The notes: a model not told the origin generated them from the sequence alone. A DNA stretch of 64,000 nucleotides from Tenacibaculum pacificus (GCF_027941775.1 NZ_CP115917.1:914501-978500), one strand, 5' to 3'; counted from the first letter of the stretch, positions 1 to 9,839 are shown. Made by a program: numbers and translations.

Positions 1-880
1 AGTTTGCATAAAAACTAAAATGAGCTTTTAAAATAGCAATAGTATGTTTGGGTTTAAGTTCAAGTAAGAATTTAAGTCCTGCAATTCCATCTAAGACTAA
101 GCGAGAAAAAATCACAAAGAAGACCAATTTGGTAGGTACATTTTTAACGATATTTAATAAGCTATTCCTGAAATTTAAAAAGGTTTTCTGCGGATTTATT
201 GCCTGTAAAGTTGCACCGCCAACATGATAAACAGTTGAATTTCCTACATATTTAATTGTGAAATTTTTGTTTTTTGCTCGCCAACATAAATCTATTTCTT
301 CTTGATGTGCAAAATAATCTTCATCAAAACCACCTAGTTGATGATATACTTTTGAACGAATAAAAAAGCAAGCTCCAGAAGCCCAAAAAATTTCGGTAGT
401 ATCGTTAAATTGTCCGTTATCGGTTTCTAAGTTATTAAAAATACGTCCACGACAATATGGATAACCGTATAAATCGATAAAGCCACCGCCAGCACCTGCA
501 TATTCAAATTTAGTTTTATCTTTGAAATCTAAAATTTTAGGCTGAATAATTGCCGTATTTTCTTCTTTTTTAAAAGTATCTAAAATAGGTGTAAGCCAGT
601 TTTTAGTAACCTCAATATCAGAATTTACTAAACAATAAATATCGGCATTAATATGTTGTAAAGCATCGTTATATCCTTTAGCATAACCGCCGTTAGTACT
701 ATTTTCTACTATTTTAACGGTAGGGAAATTTTGTTTGATAAAAGAGATAGAAGCATCAGAAGAAGCATTATCAGCAACATAAATTTCAGCCTGATTTATA
801 CTAAAATTTACAATACTAGGTAAGAACTGCTCTAATAATTTTTTACCATTCCAATTTAATATAACGACTGCTGTTTTCAT
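1..880 (-). CDS. Glycosyltransferase family 2 (3' end beyond window)
   Basis: The product is a GT-A fold glycosyltransferase of family 2, of the rhamnosyltransferase-like kind that transfers a sugar from a nucleotide donor to a cell-surface polysaccharide. Translation from the ATG at 880 gives MKTAVVILNWNGKK, then ADNASSD, GGYAKGYNDAL, the metal-site region VNSDIEV near residue 85, and FDEDYFAHQEEIDLCWR, the usual acidic acceptor-side block. About 293 residues are visible and the frame runs off the left edge, so the C-terminus is missing. It lies 24 bases upstream of, and on the same strand as, the stop of the next gene. The family is clear; the sugar and the acceptor are unknown. Confidence 0.85.
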   Translation of the reverse strand, partial: MKTAVVILNWNGKKLLEQFLPSIVNFSINQAEIYVADNASSDASISFIKQNFPTVKIVENSTNGGYAKGYNDALQHINADIYCLVNSDIEVTKNWLTPILDTFKKEENTAIIQPKILDFKDKTKFEYAGAGGGFIDLYGYPYCRGRIFNNLETDNGQFNDTTEIFWASGACFFIRSKVYHQLGGFDEDYFAHQEEIDLCWRAKNKNFTIKYVGNSTVYHVGGATLQAINPQKTFLNFRNSLLNIVKNVPTKLVFFVIFSRLVLDGIAGLKFLLELKPKHTIAILKAHFSFYAN

Positions 881-904
881 AATTGCGAATTTATCAATTA
901 TTTA

Positions 905-1348
905 TTATTTATAATCAGGAATATCTTTTAAAAAAACATAGGTTTCGTTTTCTTTATCAAGCTGACAAAAATAATGCTCTAATCCGTTGGTAACAATTAG
1001 ATAATTAGCATTTAACTTTAAGTTATAACGTGCAATTTGGTCAAAAGTATCTTGAGCAATTTTAATTTTTGGAGCTTTACATTCTACTATAATATTCGGT
1101 GTTCCATCCGAAGAAAAAATAACAATATCTGTTCGTTTTTTTAGGTTGTTTATAGTCAATTGTTTTTCAAGAGCAATTAAAGTAACAGGATATTTTTTTT
1201 CTTCAATTAAAAACTGCACAAAATGTTGACGAACCCATTCTTCAGGAGTTAAGACTAAGTATTTTTTTCTTAAATTATCAAAAATAAGCGTCTTATTTTC
1301 GTTACTTTTGAGCCTGAATTTGTAGGTAGGAAGATTCAATTTTTGCAT
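905..1348 (-). CDS. HsdR N-terminal (PD-(D/E)XK)-like small protein
   Basis: This 147-residue protein matches the stand-alone type I restriction HsdR N-terminal domain family. The nuclease-like core is visible as DIVIFSSDGTPNIIVECKAPK (Asp, then Glu-x-Lys), preceded by the family block TPEEWVRQHFVQFLIEEKKYP. There is no helicase or translocase part and no hsdM or hsdS nearby, so it is not a restriction system by itself. It is divergent from holA with only 17 bases between the starts; from memory this pairing is common in flavobacteria, which suggests a housekeeping DNA-related role, but the function is unknown. A TATTTTTG -7 box on the minus strand (1360-1353) lies so close to the ATG that the transcript may be leaderless. 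Confidence 0.8.
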   Translation of the reverse strand: MQKLNLPTYKFRLKSNENKTLIFDNLRKKYLVLTPEEWVRQHFVQFLIEEKKYPVTLIALEKQLTINNLKKRTDIVIFSSDGTPNIIVECKAPKIKIAQDTFDQIARYNLKLNANYLIVTNGLEHYFCQLDKENETYVFLKDIPDYK

Positions 1349-1365
1349 GCTTCAAAAATAAGAAA

Positions 1366-2367
1366 ATGAACGAAATTAAAACTATCGTATCCGATATAAA
1401 AAAAGGGAATATAAAACCTATATATTTTTTAATGGGTGATGAACCTTATTATATTGATAAAATCTCTGAATATATCGAAAAAAACGTACTTGATGAATCT
1501 GAAAAAGGCTTTAATCAAGTGGTAATGTATGGAAGAGATGTTACTATTGATGAAATTATAGCATCAGCAAAACGCTATCCGATGATGGCAGAAAAGCAGG
1601 TGATTATTGTAAAAGAAGCACAAGATTTAGTTCGTAGTATTGATAAACTTGAAGCTTATGCCGAAAATCCGCAATTAAGTACCGTATTAGTTTTTAATTA
1701 TAAATATAAGAAGTTAGATAAGCGTAAAAAAACTTATAAAGCGATTGCTAAAAATGGCTTAATTTACGATAGTAAAAAACTATATGAGAATCAAGTTGCA
1801 GATTGGATTCGTAAAGTTTTAGGCGGAAGAAAATATAATATTGAACCAAAAGCATCTCAGATGTTAGTGGAGTTTTTAGGAACAGATTTGAGTAAAATAT
1901 CGAATGAATTAGATAAATTGACTGCTGTTTTATCAAAAGAAACCATTATTACAGATAAACATATTGAAGAAAATATTGGTATTTCGAAAGATTTTAACAA
2001 TTTTGAATTGCGAAAAGCAATCGGTCAAAAAGAAATTGTAAAAGCAAATAGAATTATTAATTATTTTACACAAAATCCTAAAAATAATCCGTTAGTAATG
2101 ACTATTTCATTATTGAATAGTTTTTTTACACAATTATTAATGTATCACGGTTTAAAAGATAAATCGAAAGGTAATGTGGCTAAAGTTTTGGGTGTAAATC
2201 CTTATTTTGTGGATGATTATAGTTCGGCAGGAAAAAAATATCCGATGAGAAAAGTATCTCAAATAATCGGTTTTTTACGAGAAGCAGATATTAAAAGTAA
2301 AGGAGTAGGAGCGAATCAATCATCTTCGGATATTTTAAAAGAATTATTGTTTAAAATACTGCATTAA
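1366..2367 (+). CDS. holA: DNA polymerase III subunit delta
   Basis: HolA is the clamp-loader delta subunit that opens the beta sliding clamp during replication. The 333-residue length is normal for Bacteroidota HolA. Family blocks visible are the N-terminal IKPIYFLMGDEPYYIDKI, the middle VLVFNYKYKKLDKRKK, and the C-terminal stretch where YPMRKVSQIIGFLREADIKSKG precedes a Leu-rich end. The start ATG at 1366 has a purine-rich run just upstream, and no better start exists because the divergent small gene begins 17 bases away. The gene ends about 80 bases before the ABC-F gene, which has its own promoter-like box. Confidence 0.93.
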   Translation: MNEIKTIVSDIKKGNIKPIYFLMGDEPYYIDKISEYIEKNVLDESEKGFNQVVMYGRDVTIDEIIASAKRYPMMAEKQVIIVKEAQDLVRSIDKLEAYAENPQLSTVLVFNYKYKKLDKRKKTYKAIAKNGLIYDSKKLYENQVADWIRKVLGGRKYNIEPKASQMLVEFLGTDLSKISNELDKLTAVLSKETIITDKHIEENIGISKDFNNFELRKAIGQKEIVKANRIINYFTQNPKNNPLVMTISLLNSFFTQLLMYHGLKDKSKGNVAKVLGVNPYFVDDYSSAGKKYPMRKVSQIIGFLREADIKSKGVGANQSSSDILKELLFKILH

Positions 2368-2420
2368 TGAAATTGATTTTGATTTGTATCAAAAAGAAAA
2401 TCTGTAATTAACAAAATTAG

Positions 2421-2428
2421 TATTTTCG
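2421..2428 (+). promoter_or_regulatory. Likely -7 box of the ABC-F gene
   Basis: TATTTTCG fits the Bacteroidota TAnnTTTG element with one mismatch and lies 19 bases before the GTG start at 2448. No TTG was found at the usual distance upstream, so the assignment is moderate. Confidence 0.45.
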
Positions 2429-2447
2429 CAATTCAAAATATATATAC

Positions 2448-4079
2448 GTGATTACTGTAGATCAATTAGCTGTTGAATTTAGTGGGAAAACGTTGTTTAA
2501 AGACGTATCGTTTGTAATAAATGAAAACGATAAAATAGCCTTAATGGGAAAAAATGGTGCAGGGAAATCGACCATGATGAAAATTATGGCAGGAGTTTCA
2601 AAAGCTACTAAAGGAGGTGTTAGAAGTCCGAAAGATACTGTAATTGCTTATTTACCACAGCATTTATTAATGGAGGATAATTGTACGGTAAGAGAAGAAG
2701 CATCCAAAGCATTCGACGCTGTTTTTAAGATGAAATCCGAAATGGAACACTTAAATAAAGAGCTAGAAACTCGTACAGATTATGAGTCGGAGGCATATAT
2801 GAAAATTATTGAACGTGTCACCGATTTAGGAGAAACTTTTTATGCTTTAGAAGATATAAATTACGAAGCAGAAGTAGAAAAAGCCTTAAAAGGATTAGGT
2901 TTTAAGCAAGAAGATTTTGATAGGTTAACATCAGAATTTAGTGGAGGTTGGCGTATGCGTATCGAATTGGCTAAAATTTTACTGCAAAAACCCGATTTAA
3001 TTTTATTAGATGAGCCAACAAATCACGTAGATATAGAGTCGGTAATTTGGTTAGAAAATTTTTTACTAAACAAAGCCAAGGCGGTAGTGGTAATATCACG
3101 TGATAAAGCTTTTATTGATAACATAACCAATAGAACCATTGAGGTTACTATGGGTACAATTCACGATTATAAAGCGAAGTATTCTCATTATTTAGAATTA
3201 CGAAAAGAACGCCGTTCACATCAAATAAAAGCGTATCAAGAACAACAAAAAACGATTGAAGATATTAAAGGATTTATCGAACGTTTTAAAGGAACATATT
3301 CAAAAACAAATCAAGTAGCATCACGTGTTCGAATGTTAGAAAAAATTGTGCCGATTGAAATTGATGAAGTTGATACAACATCATTAAAATTACGTTTTCC
3401 ACCATCGCCACGTTCTGGAGATTATCCTGTAAAAGTAGAAAACTTAACCAAAAAATATGGCGATTTAACCGTTTTTAAAGATGCAAGTTTTTCAATAGCT
3501 CGTGGTGAAAAAGTATCGTTTGTAGGGCGTAACGGAGAAGGGAAATCAACCATGATAAAAGCCATTATGGGCGAAATTGATTTTGAAGGCGAATGCGGTT
3601 TAGGTCACAATGCCAAAGTTGGATATTTTGCTCAAAATCAGGCTTCATTATTAGACCCAGAATTAACCGTTTTTCAAACAGTAGATGAGGTTGCAGAAGG
3701 AGATGTACGAACGCAAATAAAAAATATTTTAGGGCGCTTTATGTTTGCTGGTGATGATATCGAAAAGAAAGTAAAAGTGCTTTCAGGAGGAGAAAAAACA
3801 CGTTTGGCAATGGTTAAATTATTATTAGAACCTGTAAATGTGTTAATTTTAGATGAACCAACAAATCATTTAGATTTACGCTCGAAAGATGTTATTAAAG
3901 AAGCATTATTGCATTTCGATGGAACGTTAATTTTGGTTTCTCACGACCGTGATTTCTTACAAGGATTATCAGAAAAAGTATTTGAATTTAAAGAACAACG
4001 CGTTATTGAACATTTCGAAACTATTGATGTTTTCTTAGAACGAAATAATATAAAAGCATTAAAAGAAATTGATTTATAA
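2448..4079 (+). CDS. ABC-F family ATPase (ribosome-associated type)
   Basis: This is a soluble ABC-F protein with two ATPase domains and no membrane part; such proteins act on the ribosome. NBD1 has Walker A GKNGAGKST (about residue 34), signature FSGGWRMR and Walker B LILLDEPTNHVD; NBD2 has GRNGEGKST, LSGGEKTR and LILDEPTNHLD. The inter-domain linker is rich in charged residues (ELRKERRSHQIKAYQEQQK). The length of 543 is normal. The start is GTG at 2448, giving MITVDQLAVEF, which fits family N-termini. In NBD1 the switch-loop His of the usual S-H-D is Arg (SRD, residue 218, codon CGT at 3099-3101), whereas NBD2 keeps VSHDRDF. I do not know whether this is typical of the clade. Confidence 0.9.
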   Translation: MITVDQLAVEFSGKTLFKDVSFVINENDKIALMGKNGAGKSTMMKIMAGVSKATKGGVRSPKDTVIAYLPQHLLMEDNCTVREEASKAFDAVFKMKSEMEHLNKELETRTDYESEAYMKIIERVTDLGETFYALEDINYEAEVEKALKGLGFKQEDFDRLTSEFSGGWRMRIELAKILLQKPDLILLDEPTNHVDIESVIWLENFLLNKAKAVVVISRDKAFIDNITNRTIEVTMGTIHDYKAKYSHYLELRKERRSHQIKAYQEQQKTIEDIKGFIERFKGTYSKTNQVASRVRMLEKIVPIEIDEVDTTSLKLRFPPSPRSGDYPVKVENLTKKYGDLTVFKDASFSIARGEKVSFVGRNGEGKSTMIKAIMGEIDFEGECGLGHNAKVGYFAQNQASLLDPELTVFQTVDEVAEGDVRTQIKNILGRFMFAGDDIEKKVKVLSGGEKTRLAMVKLLLEPVNVLILDEPTNHLDLRSKDVIKEALLHFDGTLILVSHDRDFLQGLSEKVFEFKEQRVIEHFETIDVFLERNNIKALKEIDL

Positions 4080-4087
4080 AATTATTT

Positions 4088-4183
4088 TTAGAAGCAATTT
4101 CCCGCTTTCCGCACTCGCTTTTTTTATTTTTCAAAAGAAAAAAATAAAAAAGAGCTCAAACAATTGCTTCAATCGGGGCTAGA
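4088..4183. repeat. Structured intergenic repeat-like element
   Basis: Between the ABC-F gene and tsaD lies a block with nested inverted repeats: GAAGCAATT (4091-4099) pairs with AATTGCTTC (4162-4170), and inside it GCTTTTTTTATTTTTC pairs with a GAAAAAAATAAAAAA arm. The motifs CCCGCTTTCCGC on the left and CAATCGGGGCTA on the right resemble a dispersed element I recall from many Flavobacteriaceae intergenic regions; that identification is from memory. It carries no reading frame of note. Confidence 0.5.
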
Positions 4184-4230
4184 AATTTGAGTTAAGTTTT
4201 AGAATTTTATTTATCAGAAAAAAATAAACA

Positions 4231-4266
4231 AAAAACACCGTTAAATAATTTTAACGGTGTTTTTTG
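4231..4266. terminator. Bidirectional terminator between ABC-F gene and tsaD
   Basis: A perfect hairpin has arms ACACCGTTAAA (4235-4245) and TTTAACGGTGT (4250-4260), with A-runs before and T-runs after, so it can stop transcription of the ABC-F gene on the plus strand and of tsaD on the minus strand. Confidence 0.9.
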
Positions 4267-4289
4267 TAAATAAATATGATTTAAAATAG

Positions 4290-5318
4290 TTATTCGGTAA
4301 CTTTTAAACGAGCTTTTGATGTAATTGAAATATCAGAAAAATCGTTATTTTTATATTTTAAATACCCAGCAATTGCAATCATTGCAGCATTATCGGTTGT
4401 GTATTCAAACTTTGGAATGTAAGTTGTCCATCCCCAATGTTTTTCGGCTAAGGCTAAACGTTTTCTAATTTCAGAATTTGCAGAAACTCCTCCAGCAATA
4501 GCAATGTGTTTTATATCGGTTTGTTTAACGGTATTTTTTAATTTATCCATCAATATTTCAATAATAGTATATTGAATTGAAGCACAAATATCATGTAAAT
4601 TTTCTTTAATAAAATCAGGATTTTCTTTTACATTCTTTTGAATAAAACGCAAGATTCCTGTTTTTAATCCGCTGAAACTAAATTGTAAATCACCTACTTT
4701 TGGTTTGGTAAACTGAAAAGCTTTCGGATTTCCTAATTGTGCATATTTATCAACTAAAGGGCCTCCAGGATAAGGTAATCCTAATATTTTTGCTGATTTA
4801 TCAAAAGCTTCACCAACGGCATCATCAATAGTTTCGCCTAAAATTTCCATTTCAAAATGATTGGTAACTTTAACAATTTGTGTGTGTCCGCCACTAATGG
4901 TTAAACAAACAAATGGAAACGGCGGAATTTTAGCATCTTCATCTTCAATAAAATGAGCTAAAATATGTCCTTGCATATGATTTACGGCAATTAGTGGAAT
5001 ATTTAAACCTAAAGCAAAAGATTTAGCAAAAGAAGTACCAACTAATAAAGAACCCATTAATCCAGGACCACGTGTAAAGGCTATGGCGCTTAAATCATTT
5101 TTTGTAATACTAGCTTGTTCAATGGCTTGTTGTACTACAGGAACTATATTTTGTTGATGCGCTCTTGAAGCTAATTCAGGAACAACACCTCCATATTTAG
5201 CATGTATTTCTTGATTTGCAACCACGTTGCTAATTACTTTTCCGTTGTAAATTACGGAAGCGCTTGTGTCATCACAAGAGCTTTCTATACCTAAAATGTA
5301 GCTGTTTTCTGTACTCAA
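4290..5318 (-). CDS. tsaD: tRNA N6-adenosine threonylcarbamoyltransferase
   Basis: TsaD, with TsaB and TsaE, transfers the threonylcarbamoyl group to A37 of ANN-decoding tRNAs. The 342-residue protein starts ILGIESSCDDTSA, has the metal-binding HMQGH (His114, His118), the ATPase-fold motifs TISGGHTQIV and DAVGEAFDKSAKILGLPYPGG, and AIAGGVSANS near the C-terminus. It is complete. A TATTTTTG box at 5346-5339 on the minus strand gives a leader of about 20 bases before the ATG at 5318. It is divergent from tamB. Confidence 0.96.
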   Translation of the reverse strand: MSTENSYILGIESSCDDTSASVIYNGKVISNVVANQEIHAKYGGVVPELASRAHQQNIVPVVQQAIEQASITKNDLSAIAFTRGPGLMGSLLVGTSFAKSFALGLNIPLIAVNHMQGHILAHFIEDEDAKIPPFPFVCLTISGGHTQIVKVTNHFEMEILGETIDDAVGEAFDKSAKILGLPYPGGPLVDKYAQLGNPKAFQFTKPKVGDLQFSFSGLKTGILRFIQKNVKENPDFIKENLHDICASIQYTIIEILMDKLKNTVKQTDIKHIAIAGGVSANSEIRKRLALAEKHWGWTTYIPKFEYTTDNAAMIAIAGYLKYKNNDFSDISITSKARLKVTE

Positions 5319-5338
5319 TGTTTCAATGTATTAAAATG

Positions 5339-5346
5339 CAAAAATA
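5339..5346 (-). promoter_or_regulatory. -7 box of tsaD
   Basis: On the minus strand this reads TATTTTTG, an exact TAnnTTTG match, 20 bases before the tsaD ATG. No TTG was seen at the expected distance. Confidence 0.6.
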
Positions 5347-5419
5347 TCGTTATTGTGTTACATTTTCGTTAAAATTGATATTTCTTTAAAATAAGGCGAC
5401 ATTTTTGCAGTTAGCTGAT

Positions 5420-5427
5420 TACATTTG
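5420..5427 (+). promoter_or_regulatory. -7 box of tamB
   Basis: TACATTTG is an exact TAnnTTTG match. The predicted transcript start near 5431 leaves about 65 bases before the GTG at 5496, but only about 20 before an in-frame ATT at 5451/5454, which bears on the true tamB start. Confidence 0.55.
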
Positions 5428-5495
5428 TTTGTAATTTTATCAAAATACACATTATTAAAAAACTAGGAACTATACTGTATAGGTTATTAAAGTAC

Positions 5496-8400
5496 GTGTT
5501 ACTTGGGATAATCTTGCTTATTATTTTGCTATCATTACCTGTTGTACAAAGTAAAATTGCAGGACGTACAACAAATTGGTTAAACAAAGAATATAATACA
5601 AATATTCTTGTAAAAAGAATTGATTTATCTTGGTTAGGAAGTGTTCAATTAAAGGAAATTGAAATTAGAGATCATCATAAAGATACACTTATTTTTGTTC
5701 AAAATTTAAGCACTTCATTATTAAATGCTAAACGTATTATAGATAATAATGTTAATTTAGGCGAAGCTTCTTTAAGTGGTGCTTATTTTAATATGAAAAA
5801 ATATAAAGGAGAAGAAGATGATAATATGTCTATTTTTATCAAGAGTTTTGATAGCGGTACTCCAAAAGATAGTTTAGCAAATATTTTTGTTTTAAAAAGT
5901 GATAAAATTGCTATCGAAAATTTAACTTTTAAGCTTTTTGATGATAATAAAAAAGAATCGCTTCAATTTGGGGCGTATAAAGCAAGTGGTGATTTATTAG
6001 ATTTTTCAATTACAGGACCTAATGTTTCTCTAAAGATGAGAGAAATGAGTTTTACTGAAAATAGAGGAATCAATATAACCAATATGTCTACCGATTTTGT
6101 GTACACAAAGACATATATGAATTTTGATTGCACCGTTTTAGAAACAGATAATAAATCAAAAATAAAAGGGGATATTAAATTAACATATAATCGAGAAGAT
6201 TTTGTCAATTTTAATGATAAAGTAAAGTTTAAAGCAAAGTTATTAAAAAGTGCTGTTTCAATTAAAGATATCAGTAAATTATACCAAGAATTAAGCGGTA
6301 ATGATATGCTTTATTTTAGAGGAGATATGAACGGTGTGTTAAATAATTTTAGCGTAAATAATGTTCGGCTGTATTCTAGAAAAGGAATGAAACTTATTGG
6401 TGATATGGGTTTTGTAAATGCCATTAAAAAAGAAAGAGGTTTTGTTTTTGATGCCGATTTTAAAAATGTTACCGCAAATTATTTTCAATTAAAAAGTGTG
6501 TTGCCTAATTTATTAGGAAAGACCTTGCCATCAGAATTTCAAAGACTTGGTGATTTTACTCTTAAAGGAATTGTAAGAGTTACTCCCGATCAAATGGATG
6601 CAACTATTTCGGTAAAATCAGAAATAGGAACAACTATTTCTGATTTGCAATTAACAAATATTGATAATATTGATCAGGCAAATTATGTAGGCGAATTGGA
6701 GCTTATTAATTTTGATTTAGGCGTGTTTTCAAACAATCCTATACTCGGTAAAATATCATTAAAAGCTGATGTAGATGGTACTGGTTTTAATCTTGAAAAT
6801 ATAAATACAATTGTTATTGGAAAGGTTACTGATTTAGAATTCAATACCTATAATTATAAGGATTTATATATTAATGGTCAATTTCAAAATAAAAAATTTG
6901 ATGGAGTTTTAAATGCAAAAGATCCTAATTTTAAACTTAATTTTGAAGGTTTAGCAGATTTTTCATCAGCAACAAATAAATTTGATTTTATCGCTAATAT
7001 TGATGCAATCGATTTGAAAAAAACGAATCTTTTTACGCGTGATAGTATTGCAGAGTTAAAAGGAAATATTAATTTAAATATATCAGGAAATACATTTAAT
7101 GATATTGTAGGTACAGCAGCCTTTAAAAACTTGGAATATAAAAATCAAAATAAAGCATATTTATTTAAACATTTTGAAATAAAATCATCAGTAAAAGAGG
7201 AGATTAAAACGATAGAAGTTGATTCTGATGATATTGTTAAAGGAACTTTAAAAGGTAAATTTTCTTTTGAAGAACTAATTCTAATAACTCAAAACGCTTT
7301 GGGAGGTCAGTATGAAAATTACTTGCCAAATAAAGTTGCTCCAAATCAGTTTTTAGATTTTGACTTTACTATTTATAATAAAATTATTGATGTTTTTTTA
7401 CCAGATATAGCTATCGGAAAAAATACCATATTAAAAGGAAGAATTAATTCTGATAAAAATGTCTTAAAATTGAAGTTTTCGGCACCAGAAGTTGATATTT
7501 ATAAAAGTGTTATAGAAAACATTGTATTCAGAATGGATACTAAAAATCCGTTATATAACACACATTTAACAGCAAGTAAAGTTAATACACCGTATTATAA
7601 TATTGAAAAATTAAATTTATTAAACAGAATAAAAAATGATACGTTGTATTTTAAATCGATATTTAAAGGAGGTAAAAACTATTCTGAAAGTTTCAACTTA
7701 GATTTTTATTATACAATTAACGAATTACAAAAATCAGTAATAGGTATTCAAAAATCAACTTTTAATTATAAAGGATTTGATTGGGTGATAAATAAAAAAT
7801 CTGACAAAAAACACAAAGTAGCATTCAATTTAAAAAAGAATAATTATAAAATAAGTCCTTTTGTATTTGAATCAGGCGAACAAAAAATTGAATTTAAAGG
7901 GATTGTTAGAGATAGTACTTATAAAGATTTACAAGCTAATTTTAATAAAGTAAAATTAGGTAGCTTTTTACCACTGATAGATAATTTAAGTTTAGACGGA
8001 AGTTTAAACGGCGTAGTTGATGTTGAGCAGCAGGGAAAAAAAATAGTACCGAAAGGAAACTTATTAATAAATGATTTTCATATTAATGAACTTCCTCAAG
8101 GAGATTTAACAATGAATATTACAGGAGATAATTCCTATGAAAAATATAAAGTAAACTTTTCATTAGTTAATGAAAGAGCTAAGAGTATTTCAGCTGTTGG
8201 TGGCTTAGATTTTTCAAAAGTAAGACCTACTCTTGATTTAGAAGTTTCTTTAAAAGAATATGAATTAGCGGCTTTTAGTCCTTTAGGAAAAGAAGTTTTA
8301 AATAAACTTAGAGGAAAAGTTACTGGAAATTTTAAGGCAACTGGTTTTTTAGGAAACCCTGATTTTCAAGGAGTATTAAATTTGGAAGAAGCCGGTTTAA

Positions 8401-9839
8401 CTTTTCCGTATTTAAATGTTGATTTTGATTTAAAAGGAGATACAAATATCACTTTAGATAAACAACAATTTAAGCTTGGTAATGTAATATTAGAGGATAC
8501 AAAACATAAAACACAAGGAATTTTATCAGGATATGTTGCGCATCAAAATTTTAAAGATTGGTATTTGAAATTAGATATTGATACCGAAAATTTATTAATA
8601 TTAGATACCGAAGAAACTGTAGAATCGTCTTATTACGGAACTGGTTTTTTAGATGGAAATGCTGAAATTAGAGGACTTACCAATAATTTAGATATTGTTA
8701 TTGAAGGTAAAACAAACAAAGGTACTTTATTTGTAATTCCTTTAAGCGATGTAAAAACAATAGATAATTATAAGTTAATTCGTTTTAAAACAGGGAAATC
8801 AACAATTGAAAATAGTCAGAAAACGATTAAAGATATAAAAGGACTCGATTTAAAAATAAATTTAGAAGTTACTAAAGATGCAGTTGCTCAAGTTGTAATT
8901 GATAAAGTTTCGGGAAGTGAGTTAAAAGGAAGTGGTAAAGGAAATTTAAGAATAGATATCAATACATTAGGTAAATTTAAAATGTATGGCGATTTTGAAA
9001 TTGATAAAGGCTTATATAATTTTAAGTATGCAGGAATATCAAAGCCATTTATTGTTCAAAAAGGTGGAAGAATAGCTTGGAATGGAAATCCATATGATGC
9101 GGAATTAGATTTAATTGCTATCTATAAAACAAAAGCAAATCCTGCACAATTATTAGATAATATTAATTCAAATCGTAAAATCCCTATTGATTTATACACC
9201 AAAATTACAGGAGGTTTATTTAGTTCAAAACAAGAATTTGATATTAAAATTCCAACAGCAAATTCAACAGTTGCTTCTGAGTTAGAATTTATTTTAAACG
9301 GAAATGATTTAAATACAAAAATGCAGCATTTTTCATTTTTACTAGCTTTTGGTACTTTTTATAATGAAGAAACTATTGGTAGTAGTGCCGCAAATGGTTT
9401 AAGAGGAACAGCATCTGAAATAGCATCAAGTATTTTAACAGATGTGCTAAATAGTGAGGATAGTAAATTTAAATTAGGGCTAGGTTACGTACAAGGTGAT
9501 AGAGGTAATATTGATGATGTTAATAGTTTAAAGTCTGATGACCAGGTAGATGTGTCTGTTTCTACACAGTTAAGTGATCGTATTCTTGTAAATGGAAAAG
9601 TAGGTGTTCCTGTAGGAGCAAATACACAAACAAGTATTGTTGGTGAGGTAAAAGTAGAGGTGTTGTTAAATGAGAAAGGTAGTTTAAGAGGAACTGTTTT
9701 TAATAGACAAAATGAAGTGCAATATTCAACTGAAGAAGAAGGATATACACAAGGAGTTGGTCTTTCGTATCAAGTTAATTTTAATAATTTATCAGAACTT
9801 GGTGAAAAAATAGGACTTCATAAAAAAAGAAAGCAGTAA
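5496..9839 (+). CDS. tamB: TamB-domain translocation/assembly module protein
   Basis: This is a very large (1447-residue) AsmA/TamB-type protein, expected to be anchored in the inner membrane and to span the periplasm as a beta-rich groove serving outer-membrane biogenesis or lipid transport. An N-terminal hydrophobic segment (LLGIILLIILLSLPVVQ) is followed by long beta-repeat sequence and a C-terminal TamB (DUF490) domain with FDIKIPTANSTVASELEFILNG and FGLGYVQG-like blocks (here FKLGLGYVQGD). The GTG at 5496 is the first standard start, but the frame is open upstream to a TAG at 5412 and encodes a basic segment IIKKLGTILYRLLKY directly before the hydrophobic stretch, as expected for a signal anchor. 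The real start may therefore be a rare codon near 5451-5454. Confidence 0.88.
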   Translation: MLLGIILLIILLSLPVVQSKIAGRTTNWLNKEYNTNILVKRIDLSWLGSVQLKEIEIRDHHKDTLIFVQNLSTSLLNAKRIIDNNVNLGEASLSGAYFNMKKYKGEEDDNMSIFIKSFDSGTPKDSLANIFVLKSDKIAIENLTFKLFDDNKKESLQFGAYKASGDLLDFSITGPNVSLKMREMSFTENRGINITNMSTDFVYTKTYMNFDCTVLETDNKSKIKGDIKLTYNREDFVNFNDKVKFKAKLLKSAVSIKDISKLYQELSGNDMLYFRGDMNGVLNNFSVNNVRLYSRKGMKLIGDMGFVNAIKKERGFVFDADFKNVTANYFQLKSVLPNLLGKTLPSEFQRLGDFTLKGIVRVTPDQMDATISVKSEIGTTISDLQLTNIDNIDQANYVGELELINFDLGVFSNNPILGKISLKADVDGTGFNLENINTIVIGKVTDLEFNTYNYKDLYINGQFQNKKFDGVLNAKDPNFKLNFEGLADFSSATNKFDFIANIDAIDLKKTNLFTRDSIAELKGNINLNISGNTFNDIVGTAAFKNLEYKNQNKAYLFKHFEIKSSVKEEIKTIEVDSDDIVKGTLKGKFSFEELILITQNALGGQYENYLPNKVAPNQFLDFDFTIYNKIIDVFLPDIAIGKNTILKGRINSDKNVLKLKFSAPEVDIYKSVIENIVFRMDTKNPLYNTHLTASKVNTPYYNIEKLNLLNRIKNDTLYFKSIFKGGKNYSESFNLDFYYTINELQKSVIGIQKSTFNYKGFDWVINKKSDKKHKVAFNLKKNNYKISPFVFESGEQKIEFKGIVRDSTYKDLQANFNKVKLGSFLPLIDNLSLDGSLNGVVDVEQQGKKIVPKGNLLINDFHINELPQGDLTMNITGDNSYEKYKVNFSLVNERAKSISAVGGLDFSKVRPTLDLEVSLKEYELAAFSPLGKEVLNKLRGKVTGNFKATGFLGNPDFQGVLNLEEAGLTFPYLNVDFDLKGDTNITLDKQQFKLGNVILEDTKHKTQGILSGYVAHQNFKDWYLKLDIDTENLLILDTEETVESSYYGTGFLDGNAEIRGLTNNLDIVIEGKTNKGTLFVIPLSDVKTIDNYKLIRFKTGKSTIENSQKTIKDIKGLDLKINLEVTKDAVAQVVIDKVSGSELKGSGKGNLRIDINTLGKFKMYGDFEIDKGLYNFKYAGISKPFIVQKGGRIAWNGNPYDAELDLIAIYKTKANPAQLLDNINSNRKIPIDLYTKITGGLFSSKQEFDIKIPTANSTVASELEFILNGNDLNTKMQHFSFLLAFGTFYNEETIGSSAANGLRGTASEIASSILTDVLNSEDSKFKLGLGYVQGDRGNIDDVNSLKSDDQVDVSVSTQLSDRILVNGKVGVPVGANTQTSIVGEVKVEVLLNEKGSLRGTVFNRQNEVQYSTEEEGYTQGVGLSYQVNFNNLSELGEKIGLHKKRKQ

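Noticed and set aside
905..1348. A type I restriction system suggested by the HsdR N-terminal domain
   Set aside because: Only a 147-residue domain is present; there are no motor, methylase or specificity genes, and the locus (next to holA) is a housekeeping one.
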